DNA from: Blastobasis lacticolella | Lineage: Eukaryota; Arthropoda; Insecta; Lepidoptera; Blastobasidae | Direction: 5' to 3' | Assembly (NCBI GenBank): GCA_905147135.1 | Contig: LR990042.1 | Location: forward strand, 9,725,545-9,789,544 | Length of the DNA stretch: 64,000 nt | In this document: piece by piece, positions 1-10,571 of the stretch | How positions within the stretch are numbered: the stretch's first letter is position 1 | Layout of the letters: the number at the start of each line of letters is the position of its first letter | The notes under the pieces: generated by a model | The model's database searches: none | The model's input: the letters and a program-made list of their open reading frames with translations, nothing else | What the model was told of the DNA's origin: nothing | Made by a program: the position numbers and the translations under genes

Positions 1-154
1 AGAATTTATTTATTTATTTATTATTATTTAAATTTTGGTAGTAATTATAGCCTGTGTTCAATTATGTGCTATTCTGGCTGGCCTACATTTAGCCAAAATT
101 AAAATATTTAATAGACTATATTTAAAATGAAATCGTTAAATAATAACACTAATC

Positions 155-500
155 TTGGCTTCTGTGATTGGGCCACTGTACGTATACATAAGAGTAGAAA
201 GCAACTTGCTATCACTTAACAGCTTCAACAAATCCACAGTCTTTGTAGATTAGGTATGTAAAAAACCATTTGAAAATTTTCAAGAAACTGTTTCGATGCA
301 AAGGCAAATTTTGTCAGGAAAAAAATTAATGGTACGGCTAATAAAAGCAAAGCAGAATGGAACATTACTAATAACGAAACAGATAAAATTAACGTAGGGA
401 TCGACAATTCAAATAAAACATTAATTCAGCAATTATTAAGACTGACGTTGAGGTAGCGAATAGATATAAAACTTTTTTTCAAAAATTGTAGTTATGAAGA
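155..500 (+). mobile_element. Decayed jockey/CR1-like LINE fragment (endonuclease-RT linker)
   Basis: Frame fragments read CDWATVRIHKSRKQLA near 165-212 and then, with stops, KINGTANKSKAEWNITNNET near 318-382. The first matches the SDWATV.IHKSRK stretch of the better preserved LINE at 56.6 kb, and the second has the composition of the linker between endonuclease and reverse transcriptase in that family. No intact frame remains, and the flanks (1-154 and 500-642) show nothing recognisable. The LINE assignment is by similarity within the window; clade is uncertain. Confidence 0.5.
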
Positions 501-642
501 CAAAAAGTCTATAGTCTTCCTTGTCTTCAGCACTTTCATTGTTACACATTAGTATTGGTCGTTGCAAAGCTGAAAGTTGATATATGAAATTGAATAATTA
601 AAGCATTAAAATGTATAAAGATGAAAAAACAGAGGACATTGT

Positions 643-2440
643 TTGTTAATTGTTAATGGTAAACCCGCCCAGCGCCCTAAGCGACCGCCCAAAATATCTC
701 CCTTAAATTCTGAAAATTATTCAGATTCATGCACAATTAGCAGCCCTTTCGATATATCCGATATAGTTTCTGCCATCAAGGATCTGAAATTGGGAAAGGC
801 TTCTGGCGTCGACAACATTTCTACGGAGCAGCTTAAGCACCTCGGTCCAATCGCTATCTCTTGGCTCCTTCAACTCTTTAATACCTGTATCGAGTCTGCG
901 AAGATACCCAGTCTGTGGAGAAAGTTAAAAGTCATAGCAGTTCTGAAACCCGGAAAAGCTCCCGACGGTGCCAAAAGTTTTCGACCAATATCTCTTCTAT
1001 GTCATACTTTCAAACTCTTTGAAAGAATGATCCTAAACCGCCTCACAAGCATCATAGACCCGAAACTGATTCCCGAACAAGCTGGATTTCGACCGGGAAA
1101 GTCTTGCTGCAGCCAAGTTCTAAACTTGTATATCGAAAATGGCTTCGAGTTGGGAAAAGTCACGGGAGTCGTTTTTGTCGACCTATCAGCGGCATACGAC
1201 ACAGTAAACCTCAAAAGATTGCTATGGAAGGTGGAGAGCGCTACTGGGGACCACAAATTCGTCCGACTTCTGAGCGAGCTTCTGTATAACAGAATATTTC
1301 AAGTGCATATGCTGGAAGGAAAAAGTAGGTGGCGACGCCATAAGAACGGACTACCACAGGGTAGCGTGCTCGCACCTACTTTATTCAACATATATACGAA
1401 CGACCAGCCTCAGTCACCAGAGACGGTTCGTTTCGTGTATGCCGACGACCTGGCACTCGCTGCACAGACGGATTCCTTTGAAGAGGCGGAAACCAAGCTC
1501 GAAACCGCCTTGTGAATATTATAAGGAGAACGCGTTGAGGCCCAATCCTACAAAGACCCAGTCATGCGCATTTCACTTACGAAATAGATCAGCGAATCGC
1601 AAACTTAATATCTCATGGCAGGGAATTCCAGTAGGCCATTGTAGCTCCCCAAAATATCTTGGCATCACCTTAGACCGTTCTCTTACTTATAGGAAAAACT
1701 GTGAGAACATACGCCACAAAGTAACTGTCCGAAACAACCTACTCTCACGCCTCATTTCCTCAAAATGGGGTACGCTGTACCGGTTTAGCACTATGTTTCT
1801 CTGCGGGCGAATATGCGTGTCCCGTATGGCACCGATCGGCTCATGCTAAGACAGTGGATACAGCTCTTAACCACACATGCCGGATAATCACCGGATGTCT
1901 TAAACCGACTCCGGTAAGTAAGTTGTATCCACAAGCTGGCATTGCTCCACCAGCCGTTCGCAGAGAGATAGCCAGTGCAGTTGAGAAACGCAAACAGGAA
2001 AAGGACTCACGGCACCCTCTCTATGGTCAGGAACCTACTGTCAAGAGATTAAAAAGCCGATCCAGTTTCTTGACGACCACCACTGCCTGTGAAAGTGACG
2101 CCCCCACAGCCAGAAGAAACCTTTGGATTAATAAATTTTCCAATCCCGCCTTTATCCCTCCTACTGAAAAGCTCCCACCCGGAAACAAACTTCCGTGGCC
2201 AACCTGGAAGGCGTTAAATAGGCTGCGAACCCAGGTGGGCCGATGCAAAGAGAATTTATCTTTAAGTGGGGATATACAAATGACAGTTCTCAGTGCGACT
2301 GTGGCATATCTCCGCAAACTATGGACCACCTCGTTTCATGCTCGGCGTGCCCTAGAACTTGTACCATGGAGGACTTGTTCGAGGCCAGTTCAAACGCTGT
2401 ATACTGGGCGAATAAAGTATAAGTGAGAGTTTTAGTCCAT
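643..2440 (+). mobile_element. 5'-truncated non-LTR retrotransposon (LINE) with reverse transcriptase, frameshifted
   Basis: The 290-codon frame at 643-1515 is the longest in the window. It shows RT motifs in order: SFRPISLL, QAGFRPGKS, motif A FVDLSAAYDTVN, motif B GLPQGSVLAPTLFN and motif C FVYADDLAL, so the YADD catalytic pair is intact. The protein continues in another frame at about 1515-1790 (thumb, PKYLGITLDRSLTYR), then at 1854-2270 (WKALNRLRTQVGRCK), and ends in a third frame with a CxC...H...C zinc-knuckle-like tail near 2290-2345. At least three frameshifts and loss of the endonuclease make it dead. It resembles jockey-superfamily elements of Lepidoptera; the exact clade is not certain. 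Confidence 0.85.
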
Positions 2441-2599
2441 CGACTCGATAAGAAGAAGAGGACATATGGGTCACTGTTTTAACGACCATCATTAAGACGT
2501 AAGCACCACACCTCGCACAATTGTTTCATCATTGTATTGATGTGGTTGTGTTTCCAGATTTGATGAAGTTGAGTAAAATGTACCATTTTACAAAAGCTG

Positions 2600-3790
2600 A
2601 GAAAAGCATGATATGTCCAACTTTAGAGAAATATCTGTACTGTCGTAACGTTAAAAGTTAAGTAAAATTTTTGAACGAATAATATTGGCTCAACTGCTTG
2701 CCCACTTCACTACAAATAAGTTATTTACAGTAATAAATTTGGTTTTACCAAAGACTTGACAGTGGATGCGGGCGTACAACTTATAAAACATATTGATGAC
2801 GATTGGCAGAGATCACTAAATACTATTGGTATTTTCTGTGATCTTTCCAAAGCATTTGATTGCGTTAACTATGATACGCTCCTAATAAAATTGGAACAAT
2901 ATGATTTCCAAGAACATAAACTGTCACTTATGTCATCCTATCTTAATAACAGGTTACAAAGTGTAAGAGTTAATAATTCGATATCTTAAAAAAATATTGT
3001 ACAAATAGGTGTCCCACAGGGCTCAATTTTAGGTCCAATTAAGTTCCTCGTTTACATAAATGATATGCCATTATAACTAGATAAACGCTGTGAAACAGTA
3101 CTCTTTGCTGACAGTACTTCGTTAATATTTAAAACCGATAGAAATATGGATAATTTTGACGATGTGAACAGTACAGTCTCACAACTTCACACATGGTTCA
3201 GAGCGAATAGCTTTATTAACCTAACTCCTATATACAATTACAACTAAATGGATTTTATTTTACATGCCGAATGCGATTGCAAAATGTGAACCTTTATCGA
3301 TATAATGAAGCACTTGTTTTACGGAAGTAACTGTTTTCTTGGGATTGGCTCTGGACAGTAGACTTCAGTGGAAAAATCAGTTTGAAACCTTATCTGGTCG
3401 TGGTCTTACGATTGAAACCGCTGACATCGTTTATTCAGTTACTTCCATAGCATTATGTCAAATGGCTTAATGCTTCGGGGTTCTACGGCAGATATTCAGG
3501 AGGTTTTTATTCTTCAAAAAAGGAATATACGTGCAATTTAATTTTCAGATAATAACAAACATAACACTCGAAATAAAGATAAGATTATTACTGAAAGTTT
3601 TACATTGACAAAAGTTAAATCTTCCTTTGTGTATATTTTTTAAATAAAATAGGTACCGGAAGAAATTCGAAGCCTATCACTACTTAACAAATTTATTGGT
3701 ACAATTAAATCTAAACTAATGAACAAAGCTCACTATAAACTTAAATATTATTTGATAGACAAAAATCCTTGTAATTGAGTTATTTATGTA
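2600..3790 (+). mobile_element. Decayed jockey/CR1-like LINE fragment
   Basis: Frame pieces read KIFERIILAQLLAHF near 2668-2710, then the 2756-2989 frame with IFCDLSKAFDCVNYDTLL (RT motif A), then GVPQGSILGP (motif B) near 3009-3038. Motif C reads LFADST near 3100, where LFADDT would be expected, so the second catalytic aspartate is lost. The 3' part (about 3650-3780) keeps LSLLNKFIGTIKSKL and YYLIDKNPCN, typical of the end of this LINE ORF. Multiple stops and shifts; non-functional. Confidence 0.75.
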
Positions 3791-3887
3791 GTTAAATGTA
3801 ACATTATGACCATTATACCTATTCGTTGGTATTTAATTGCACCCAATCGGGATACCAACCTGATAATTGAATTAACATATTTAAAAA

Positions 3888-4086
3888 TCTATACATAGTA
3901 TAAAACATAGCCGCTTCCCGCCGTCTGTCCCTATGTATGTACGCATATATCGTTTAAACTACGCAACGGTTTATGCGGTTTTAAACAATAAATAGAGTGA
4001 TTCAAGACGAAGGTTTACAAGCAAGAAAAAAGGGTAATTAAGGGTAAAATAGGTGTACGCGAACGAGGTCGTGCCGGGTCTGCCAG
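3888..4086 (+). mobile_element. Non-autonomous Helitron-like element, copy 1
   Basis: Starts A|TCTATACATAGTATAAAACA, carries TTCCCGCCGTCTGTC and AAGCAAGAAAAAAGGGTA, and ends GTGCCGGGTCTGCCAG|T, a degenerate form of the Helitron CTAG|T end. Related copies lie at 16255, 40590 (reverse), 41366 (reverse) and 46907. No coding capacity. Confidence 0.6.
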
Positions 4087-4311
4087 TAAAATAATATTAA
4101 AATTATTAAAGCCTATTCACAATTAACAATTATCCATCGACGTATTACAACGACGTATACAGGTATTGAAGATGGTCATGGGTACCAACATTAGCGTCCT
4201 TTAAATACCTATCTACCAATATAAAACTCAAATTCTTCATAATCATCTAACTCAACCTACCCTACCCGGTAGGGTAGTTAGATGAGAGTCGTATGTACCT
4301 AAGTATACACT

Positions 4312-4327
4312 CCCCCCCCCCCCCCCC
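4312..4327. repeat. Poly-C tract (16 C)
   Basis: Uninterrupted run of 16 cytosines beside a GC-rich stretch (about 4330-4500) that is unusual for this AT-rich window. Confidence 0.9.
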
Positions 4328-4559
4328 TCTGGTCTTGCACGTTACAAGCGCGGCGTGTGCACGGCGCGGCGCTGTACCGCACCGTTTAACACACTATAGA
4401 TTTGTATATGCAGGACACTGCAGCGTCACCGCTCACGCGCCGCGCCGCTGCCTCACCACGCCGTGTCTAACGGCTCCAACCCCCCTGCCGCACACCGCAT
4501 ATCAGCCTTCACTCATCTGACAGACTACCGACTCACCTCACTCGGTTTGTCTTGTTAGC

Positions 4560-4870
4560 ATATCAGTATTTGAGGAGGGACGTATATTCCGCTGGCACAC
4601 CCGCGCTCCTCAACTTGTCCCACAGCAGTAAATAAGTAACGAGATCGAACGCTTTGGACAAGTCGAGAAAACTAACGTTTGACACCCCGCGTCCTCCTCT
4701 TAGTGTACTTAACAGTGTGTAACTGTGTAAGTATGGCGCTCTCCGTGGACACGCCCGATATTTAATTCCGAACTGGGTGCCATTCACGGTACCGTGTACC
4801 GTGATCCACCATTCAACAGACTGTCAAGCACCTTGGCGGCAGTGGTTGCGAGCAAAATGGGCCGGCAGAA
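4560..4870 (-). mobile_element. LINE reverse transcriptase fragment
   Basis: On the minus strand the frame at 4563-4787 ends with NVSFLDLSKAFDLVTYLLLW and KLRSAGVPAEYTSLLKY. This is RT motif A (F.DLSKAFD) followed by the usual helix of jockey/CR1-like LINEs. Upstream codons decay, and only about 75 residues survive. The preceding 4330-4555 stretch is GC-rich with no recognisable gene. Confidence 0.6.
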
Positions 4871-5449
4871 ATAAAAATGCGTGAGTTATCTAGGGCCGCT
4901 AGAAATTAATATAGATAAAACAAAAAGAAAACTACAGTTTGTGGCTACCTAAACTCAATTGACTCTGGTTGTAAATACCCAGTCGGGCGGTTCCAACCCG
5001 AAATTAACATTTTAATTAGCATTTATAATATTTATATGGATTTATATATGGGTAAGAGACAGTTACCTCTTAACAATAGGTTCACTCGTTTAAGCTAATA
5101 GAATATTAAAAAATCATGAATAAATAGCAAAGCAAAAACATTTTTATTAAAATTAGGTACACTTTTTCAAGTTACATCTGTAGGTTACTACAACGAAAGT
5201 AAAGGTGTTTATGGCGAACGAAGCTGGTTAATTACTATGCAACCCTAAAAAGTGGGAACCCCGATTGTAAATTATTGATTGCAATTCGTATGGATTCTAC
5301 GATTTGGCGACAGAAAAGGAAATGGGGTGCAGTTGGGTTATTTAACGATGAGTCACCCAATATTGGTTATTGAGGGAATACCGGCCGTGTGGTGTCCGAC
5401 AGAATAGAATATTACCAGCCTATTTTTATTCACAGGTGTCATACATACT

Positions 5450-5790
5450 TATTTAAAACGCAGTAGTAAAAATTATAAAGTGTAAATATGGCAATAATTT
5501 TGGAATAATTTGTCCTTGACTGTCCTTGTCAGTCCTTCTTGTAAACATTCAGTTATTTGGTCACTATTAGCTTGAACTTGTACTTTTAGTTTGCCTAAAT
5601 TATTAATCATGCTGAAAATTATCTTCCGCACTTCCTTTTAATTGTTTTGCCCATTATATAATAATATCTGCCATAACTCACGAAAATAAACAATCCTACA
5701 GAAATAAAATTGTTTGTTATGACTTTTATGAATGACGTTCTATGACGAATAAAAAACTTTATCATAAGTTGCCATACAGAGATTTTTTTT
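5450..5790 (+). repeat. Dispersed repeat, uninterrupted copy
   Basis: The same sequence occurs in reverse orientation at 27340-28790, where it is broken by two insertions. In this copy the sites corresponding to both insertions are empty (near 5640-5670). The reverse strand has a short frame beginning MINNLGKLKVQVQANSDQ, which could be a piece of LINE ORF1, but that is only a guess. Confidence 0.65.
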
Positions 5791-5974
5791 TAATAAGTAA
5801 TTCGGGCTTATCGTGGTCTTATTCTACAATATTAACATTATTCGAATAATATGAACTTCATGAATAAATAAATGATAAAATTATGGTGATGATTGTGCGC
5901 CTAAAATTAAGTAAGGAGCAATATCATAATGAATACTCTTTGCTCGTAAGTATATAAAATAGGTTTTAAAGCCC

Positions 5975-6200
5975 CGATGAAAAAAGAGGTTTGTTATACG
6001 TTTCACGTGTGTATCTGTCTGTGGCATCTTAGCTACCAAACGGATGGACTGATTTGGATGCGGTTATTTCTGTTTAAAAGCCATGGTTGGTGTTACAAAG
6101 CCTTCGAGATGATTCTTAGCTTTGTTTCATTAAAATTGGTTCTTGAGTTTGGAAAAGTTTAAGTTACTTGGTCTGGGGTTATCTGACTTTTTCTGTCCGT
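5975..6200 (+). repeat. Dispersed repeat family (copy 1 of 2)
   Basis: Begins GAAAAAAGAGG, then has GTGGCATC(T/G)TAGCTA, ACGGATGGA and a late GGTC(T/G)GGG. The same order recurs at 54655-54830. Frames across it are not conserved, so the open frame at 5977-6162 is not taken as a gene. Confidence 0.55.
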
Positions 6201-6309
6201 TAGGTTAGTATTCATTATCCAGTAGGATAATTTTTCCATATTTTTAATGAAAAGCAATTCGCACTGAAATATTGAACCTCCTAGAAATAACAGTCCTTAC
6301 GATATCAAC

Positions 6310-6440
6310 GACTTCACTCTGCCATCAACCTCTCAGAGGTTTGCGCTTCCGGGTTCGATTCCTGGCCTGGCAGATGAAGCGATTAATTTTGAGTTGTGGT
6401 CAGGGTTTGGGTGTTTCTAGGTATTTAAATAATAATTATG
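6310..6440 (+). mobile_element. tRNA-headed SINE (Gly-type family), degenerate copy
   Basis: Contains a B-box-like GGGTTCGATTCCTGGCC and the family tail GGTTTGGGTGTT also seen at 18480-18510. The A box is largely lost. Related to the copies at 18375 and 36695. Confidence 0.5.
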
Positions 6441-6800
6441 TTAAAGTATGTAATTATGAAAGAAGGTATTATGTATCTCACTAAAATCATTTCATGTAAA
6501 ATTGGTTAGCCAAAACCTCGCAAGCCCGCTACGGATTTACTGTGGAGAGCTAAGCCACAATCTAACCTAACCTTATTCTACAAACTCTACGTTTTGGTTT
6601 CAATATTCAGTGCTCGACCAACGCGACGGTCAGAGATGACGTTGTCGGTCGGTCAAAGCTAGCGCGTAGCTAAAATAGCACTGTAGAAAGTGTAGTTGAA
6701 CATTTGAGCTCCTAAATTCTAATAAAAAAATCTTGTTTATGAGCAAATCTTAGCCTGCATATCAAGTTTCATATTTTTAATCTAGCACTTGGAAAGTGAC

Positions 6801-6802
<2 letters not shown>

Positions 6803-6837
<35 letters not shown>
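6803..6837. repeat. (TA)n microsatellite
   Basis: Perfect alternating A/T run of 35 bases at the start of the Helitron-like element. Confidence 0.95.
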
Positions 6838-6840
<3 letters not shown>

Positions 6841-6979
6841 GAAAGTTGTGTTAGTTACACTTTTTATAACTCAAGAACGGCTGAACCGATTTGGCTGAGA
6901 ATTGGTGGGAGGTAGCTTAGAACCAGGAGACGGACATAGGATACTTTCTTTCCTGTTTTTTTTTAAACAATAATACAAT

Positions 6980-7262
6980 GGTGTAAGGTAGGTGAAGGGT
7001 AGGTGTAGGGTAGGTGTAGGGTAGGTGTAAGGTAGGTGTAGGGTAGGTGTAGGGTAGGTGTAGGGTAGGTGTAAGGTAGGTGTAGGGTAGGTGTAGGGTA
7101 GGTGTAGAGTTGGTGTAAGATAGGTGTAGGGTAGTTGTAGGGTAGGTGTAAGGTAGGCGTAGGGTAGGTGTAAGGTAGGTGTAGGGTAGGTGTAGAGCAG
7201 GTGTAGGATAGGTGTAGGATAGGTGTAGGGTAGGTGTAGGGTAGGGTAGAACTAGGGGTAGG
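6980..7262. repeat. 12-bp minisatellite (unit GTAGGTGTAGGG)
   Basis: About 20 units of a 12-bp motif with variants (GTAAGGTAGGTG, GTAGAGTTGGTG). Its length being a multiple of three, the reverse strand reads as a Tyr/Pro/Thr/Leu repeat open frame (6963-7310), which is an artefact. Shorter versions of the same motif sit inside the related Helitron copies at 16255 and 41366. Confidence 0.9.
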
Positions 7263-7319
7263 GTGGTGTAGGGTTAGAACGCTACGCGAACGAAGCCGCG
7301 CCGGGTCCACTAGTATTTA

Positions 7320-8734
7320 ATATTATGTATATCTAGTACCCATGCCTGTACGCCCTTATTATAAATATTAGGGGCTTGAAAGTTACCGATTTCTTAACGT
7401 TATTTGTGTACGAATCCTTGCCTTTATACCAAATTTTAGCTTCCTACTTATTTTGCTGAGCCAATCAGTCAATGTCGAAATTGGCGTATTGTAGATGCTA
7501 TTAAAATCGACGTATTAAAACTTGACAAATAAAACTTTGTGTGTTTTAAAAGACTGCTTATCCTGAAAATTTCGGCTTTCTTGCATTATCCAGACCGAAA
7601 ATATATTATGAGGATCTGAAAATTCGACGAAATTCTTTGAGAAAAGGTAGGTAGTGCCCCTCGTCTTTGCACTTCCGAGCCGCCTACTATCAGTTGTCTA
7701 GCACCCATAAGCTTGCTTCGTTTGGAGCTAGATGACGCTGTATGGTAATCTATGTATTTGTTATGTAATTTTTTTAATATTCGCGAATACGAATGGGAAT
7801 ATTCAGTTTTTAAACTTGGTAAAGTGTGGTAGAGTGAGCTCATGAGTGTCAAAAGAGAAATGATAGTACTCGTCGAGGTCTACATTTCGTAAGACTACTG
7901 TCAAAGTTAAAATTTATACAACTCTGAAATCATTGGTCCAAGCACACTAGTTTCTAAAGAGAAATTATTTATCGAGATATACATTTCATGTGACAGCATA
8001 TAAATTTTTGATTAATGGCATAGCCTCCTTTATCTTACAAGCCATGCTGTAGCACGGAACGGCAACGTCGCTGTGAACCGATTTACTCATTGTTTACATG
8101 TCAATGAGCGGAAAAATTATGAATTTTATGACGATAAATTAAAAATATATTGATAAAACTGTAAAATAACGCGTTTGTATGGACCATCTACGAAGGTAAA
8201 TAAAAGTAAATATATGTATAATTGTGCTAAAATTAAATAAATACGATTTTTGAAAAACAACCCTTGACCATTTCTGTTGTTAGATTGTTACTTATTTATT
8301 AATCAAAATCTGGTTTATAATCGCAATCTTTCTCTAACAGATACAAAGGCGTTGTTGCATTTGAAAAATGCAAGTAAAATTATGATTAAACCTTAAAAAT
8401 GGGAAAGAATCTGTGCCGATGTTTTGCTTTCCAAAATATATAATTCTATTAAACAAATGGACTATTGCTATTCCCCAAGCATACTGGAGTCTAAACGAAG
8501 GTTCTTTTGTGTGTAGCAAACACTTTCGCACTGTGAAAGCTATCACAAATACTTTAAACCACGGTCTTTGATTATCCACGACGATGGAAGCGTTGAAAAA
8601 GTAGGTAGGTACAATAAGTAAGTAAGTAGTTAGTTTTTATATACTGAGGTACTTATATCATACTGTTTAAAATGTATTTTATCTAATATTTAATAAATTG
8701 GGTAATATTTTGGCTGGCAAAGATTATTTTATTT
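7320..8734. other. No gene recognised; SINE tail fragment at about 7690-7770
   Basis: The only recognisable piece is CTAGCACCCATAAGCTTGC...GGAGCTAGATGACGCTGT near 7695-7740, the 3' part of the Gly-type SINE at 18375. GCATAGCCTCCTT at 8018-8030 recurs near 18788 and, in reverse, at 9190. The open frames here show no family motif. Confidence 0.4.
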
Positions 8735-8975
8735 CATAATAGCTTGTGGCCGCGATTGCGTCCACATAAAATTCGACTATAACGTTCCGGACCCGTTCCC
8801 GCGAAAATCACAATAAATATCGGAATAAATTATAGCACATGTGTTATTCGGGGCTATATGCTATGTAACTGCCAAATTTCATTAAAATCCGTTCAGTCGT
8901 TTTTGCGTGAAGAAGTAACAAACATCTATTACGTACAAGGCGAAACACATTATATTTCGCATTTAAAATATTAGT
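8735..8975 (+). repeat. Dispersed lepidopteran repeat (family D), copy 1
   Basis: Order of landmarks: GGCCGCGATTGCGTCC, CCGGACCCGTTCCCGC, GGGCTATATGCTATGTA, TTCATTAAAATCCGTTCAGT and a late ATTAGTATAAT. The same order recurs at 10900, 39625 and 55425. No coding capacity; this looks like the widespread short lepidopteran elements of Helitron or LINE-tail origin. Confidence 0.6.
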
Positions 8976-9717
8976 ATAATACAATTGCAAATAGGTAGAT
9001 AGATAAATAGTACAGGAATCTATCCAATTTCATATTATCGAACTAATGTATATACTTATTCATATACTTCATCACTTAAATAACTAATAAACATTAAACG
9101 ACGACGACCGCGACGATATTTTACAGTAATTTTCAGGTTCACTAAAATTGAAAAATGCGACGTTGTCAAACTTCTGCGCATGGCTTGTTAGATGAAGGAG
9201 GCTGTTAATGGTCATTGTCTACAGACACCGAAATTTTGTGTTACTCCGTAGACCTTGCGCGTGCAAATGCTGATGGCGAACTGATGTAACAATGATGACA
9301 GATACTCCTGGATCGATCAGGCCTGGAATGCTTATTTTAAGTACGTTGCACAGGGATGATGTTCCTAATTTTGATATAGCTAACTAATCTCATCGTCTAA
9401 GACGTTCTCGCAAAACTAAAAAATGGGTCACCTCCAACTGTCGCATCCGCTCAATCTGTAACCCTATAAAGGTTAGAGTTAGGGTCAGAGTAGGGTAGGA
9501 TAGTGATTGGGGAGCCAATCTTCTCAAATCAAAAACTTCAGTATATCGAAAAAACAAGTCAAAATTTTACATAAATATGCTATTGTTTTATGTAGCCACC
9601 TAGGGACAACAGCATCGACTCCGTTTGGAAGGAATCATTATCATCGCTGCACGAACGTAACTAGCTTAAACATTTGTTCATTTGTTATGCAAAAATTATT
9701 ACTACTCTGCAATATGT

Positions 9718-9905
9718 GAACGATCGTGTATGGTTAAAGTGCAAATGGTTAAAGACCAATTTTGACCAGCGAACTGCTCTGTGAATGCCAGCGACAGCAT
9801 CAGTGATGGTTTGGGCCACGGTTACTGCCATAGGACGTTCACCACCAGTTTTCATTGAACAGAGCGTGAAGATAAATCTATTAATGTATCGTGAAAAGAT
9901 TTTAA
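9718..9905 (+). mobile_element. Mariner-like transposase fragment
   Basis: Reads NDRVWLK near 9718-9738, then, after a frame change, ASVMVWATVTAIGRSPPVFI followed by EQSVKIN and YREKIL to a stop at 9903-9905. This is the conserved SVMVWA..T..GR.PLVFI..GVKIN...YRE.IL block of mariner/Tc1-type transposases just after the second catalytic Asp region. Sequence upstream (9120-9700) may hold further decayed pieces, but none could be read with confidence. Terminal inverted repeats were not found. Confidence 0.65.
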
Positions 9906-10505
9906 TCTAAGGGAAGCGGAGTTAAGCGGAGGCGGATATGTATAAATGAAACAGAGTTGAAATTTTTAGTAAAATATGTACTTAAGCTAAACTTATAACT
10001 TACATCTAGACATTATTATTCATTATATTCCTTAACTACAGGCTAAATTAACTTTTTATTTATTTTTCGGAGACAATACTAGGTATTCCAACGAATTTCA
10101 AGATTGGCGCCCAAAAGAAAAAAGTACAATTTTACAACCAAACATGTCTATGTTTAGGTCATTGTCTATTTGTCCCATTGTAAATTTTTACTTGTTTAAA
10201 TTACAACTGACACATTTTATAGCCATAGTCATGTAAAGATGAACTCTCAGATTAGCGCGAGTCAGTACCGATTGGGCTCAATAATATTGAGATAATGAAT
10301 ATTCTCGTCATCATTGTGAAGTACATACCTACTGATTTTCTTTATTTACACAACTGAGGTAGATACTTCATTTTACATTTTCCTTATAATTATCTCTTTT
10401 CGATGATTTTCTAAAATGTAAGTTTGTATCTTGTCGTTCTAAATTATCGTCATATATCCAGTACAGTGTAACAATGGTTTCAATTATTTCAAAATTTCAT
10501 AAGGT

Positions 10506-10511
10506 TTTATT
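10506..10511 (-). terminator. Candidate polyadenylation signal of ELOVL A
   Basis: AATAAA on the minus strand about 60 bases past the stop codon of ELOVL A. Position is typical, but in AT-rich DNA such hexamers are common. Confidence 0.45.
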
Positions 10512-10571
10512 TATATTACTTGACTTGCATTAACAAGGCATTCGACATAACGAGTCATAGTATTAGTGACA

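Larger units (their letters stand above)
6795..7313 (+). mobile_element. Helitron-like non-autonomous element containing a minisatellite
   Basis: Begins near the (TA)n tract, carries AACGGCTGAACCGATTTGGC typical of lepidopteran Helitron-like repeats, then a long minisatellite, then ACGCGAACGAAGCCGCGCC and the terminus GGGTCCACTAG|T. The 3' end agrees with the copies at 3888 and 40590, whereas the 5' half is different, so it may be a chimera. Confidence 0.6.

Noticed and set aside
4293..4520. Pro/His/Ala-rich plus frame next to poly-C
   Set aside because: GC-rich low-complexity sequence without motif; flanks are LINE fragments.
6963..7310. 115-codon minus-strand frame rich in Tyr, Pro, Thr and Leu
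   Set aside because: It is the reverse translation of the 12-bp minisatellite; the unit length keeps the frame open by itself.
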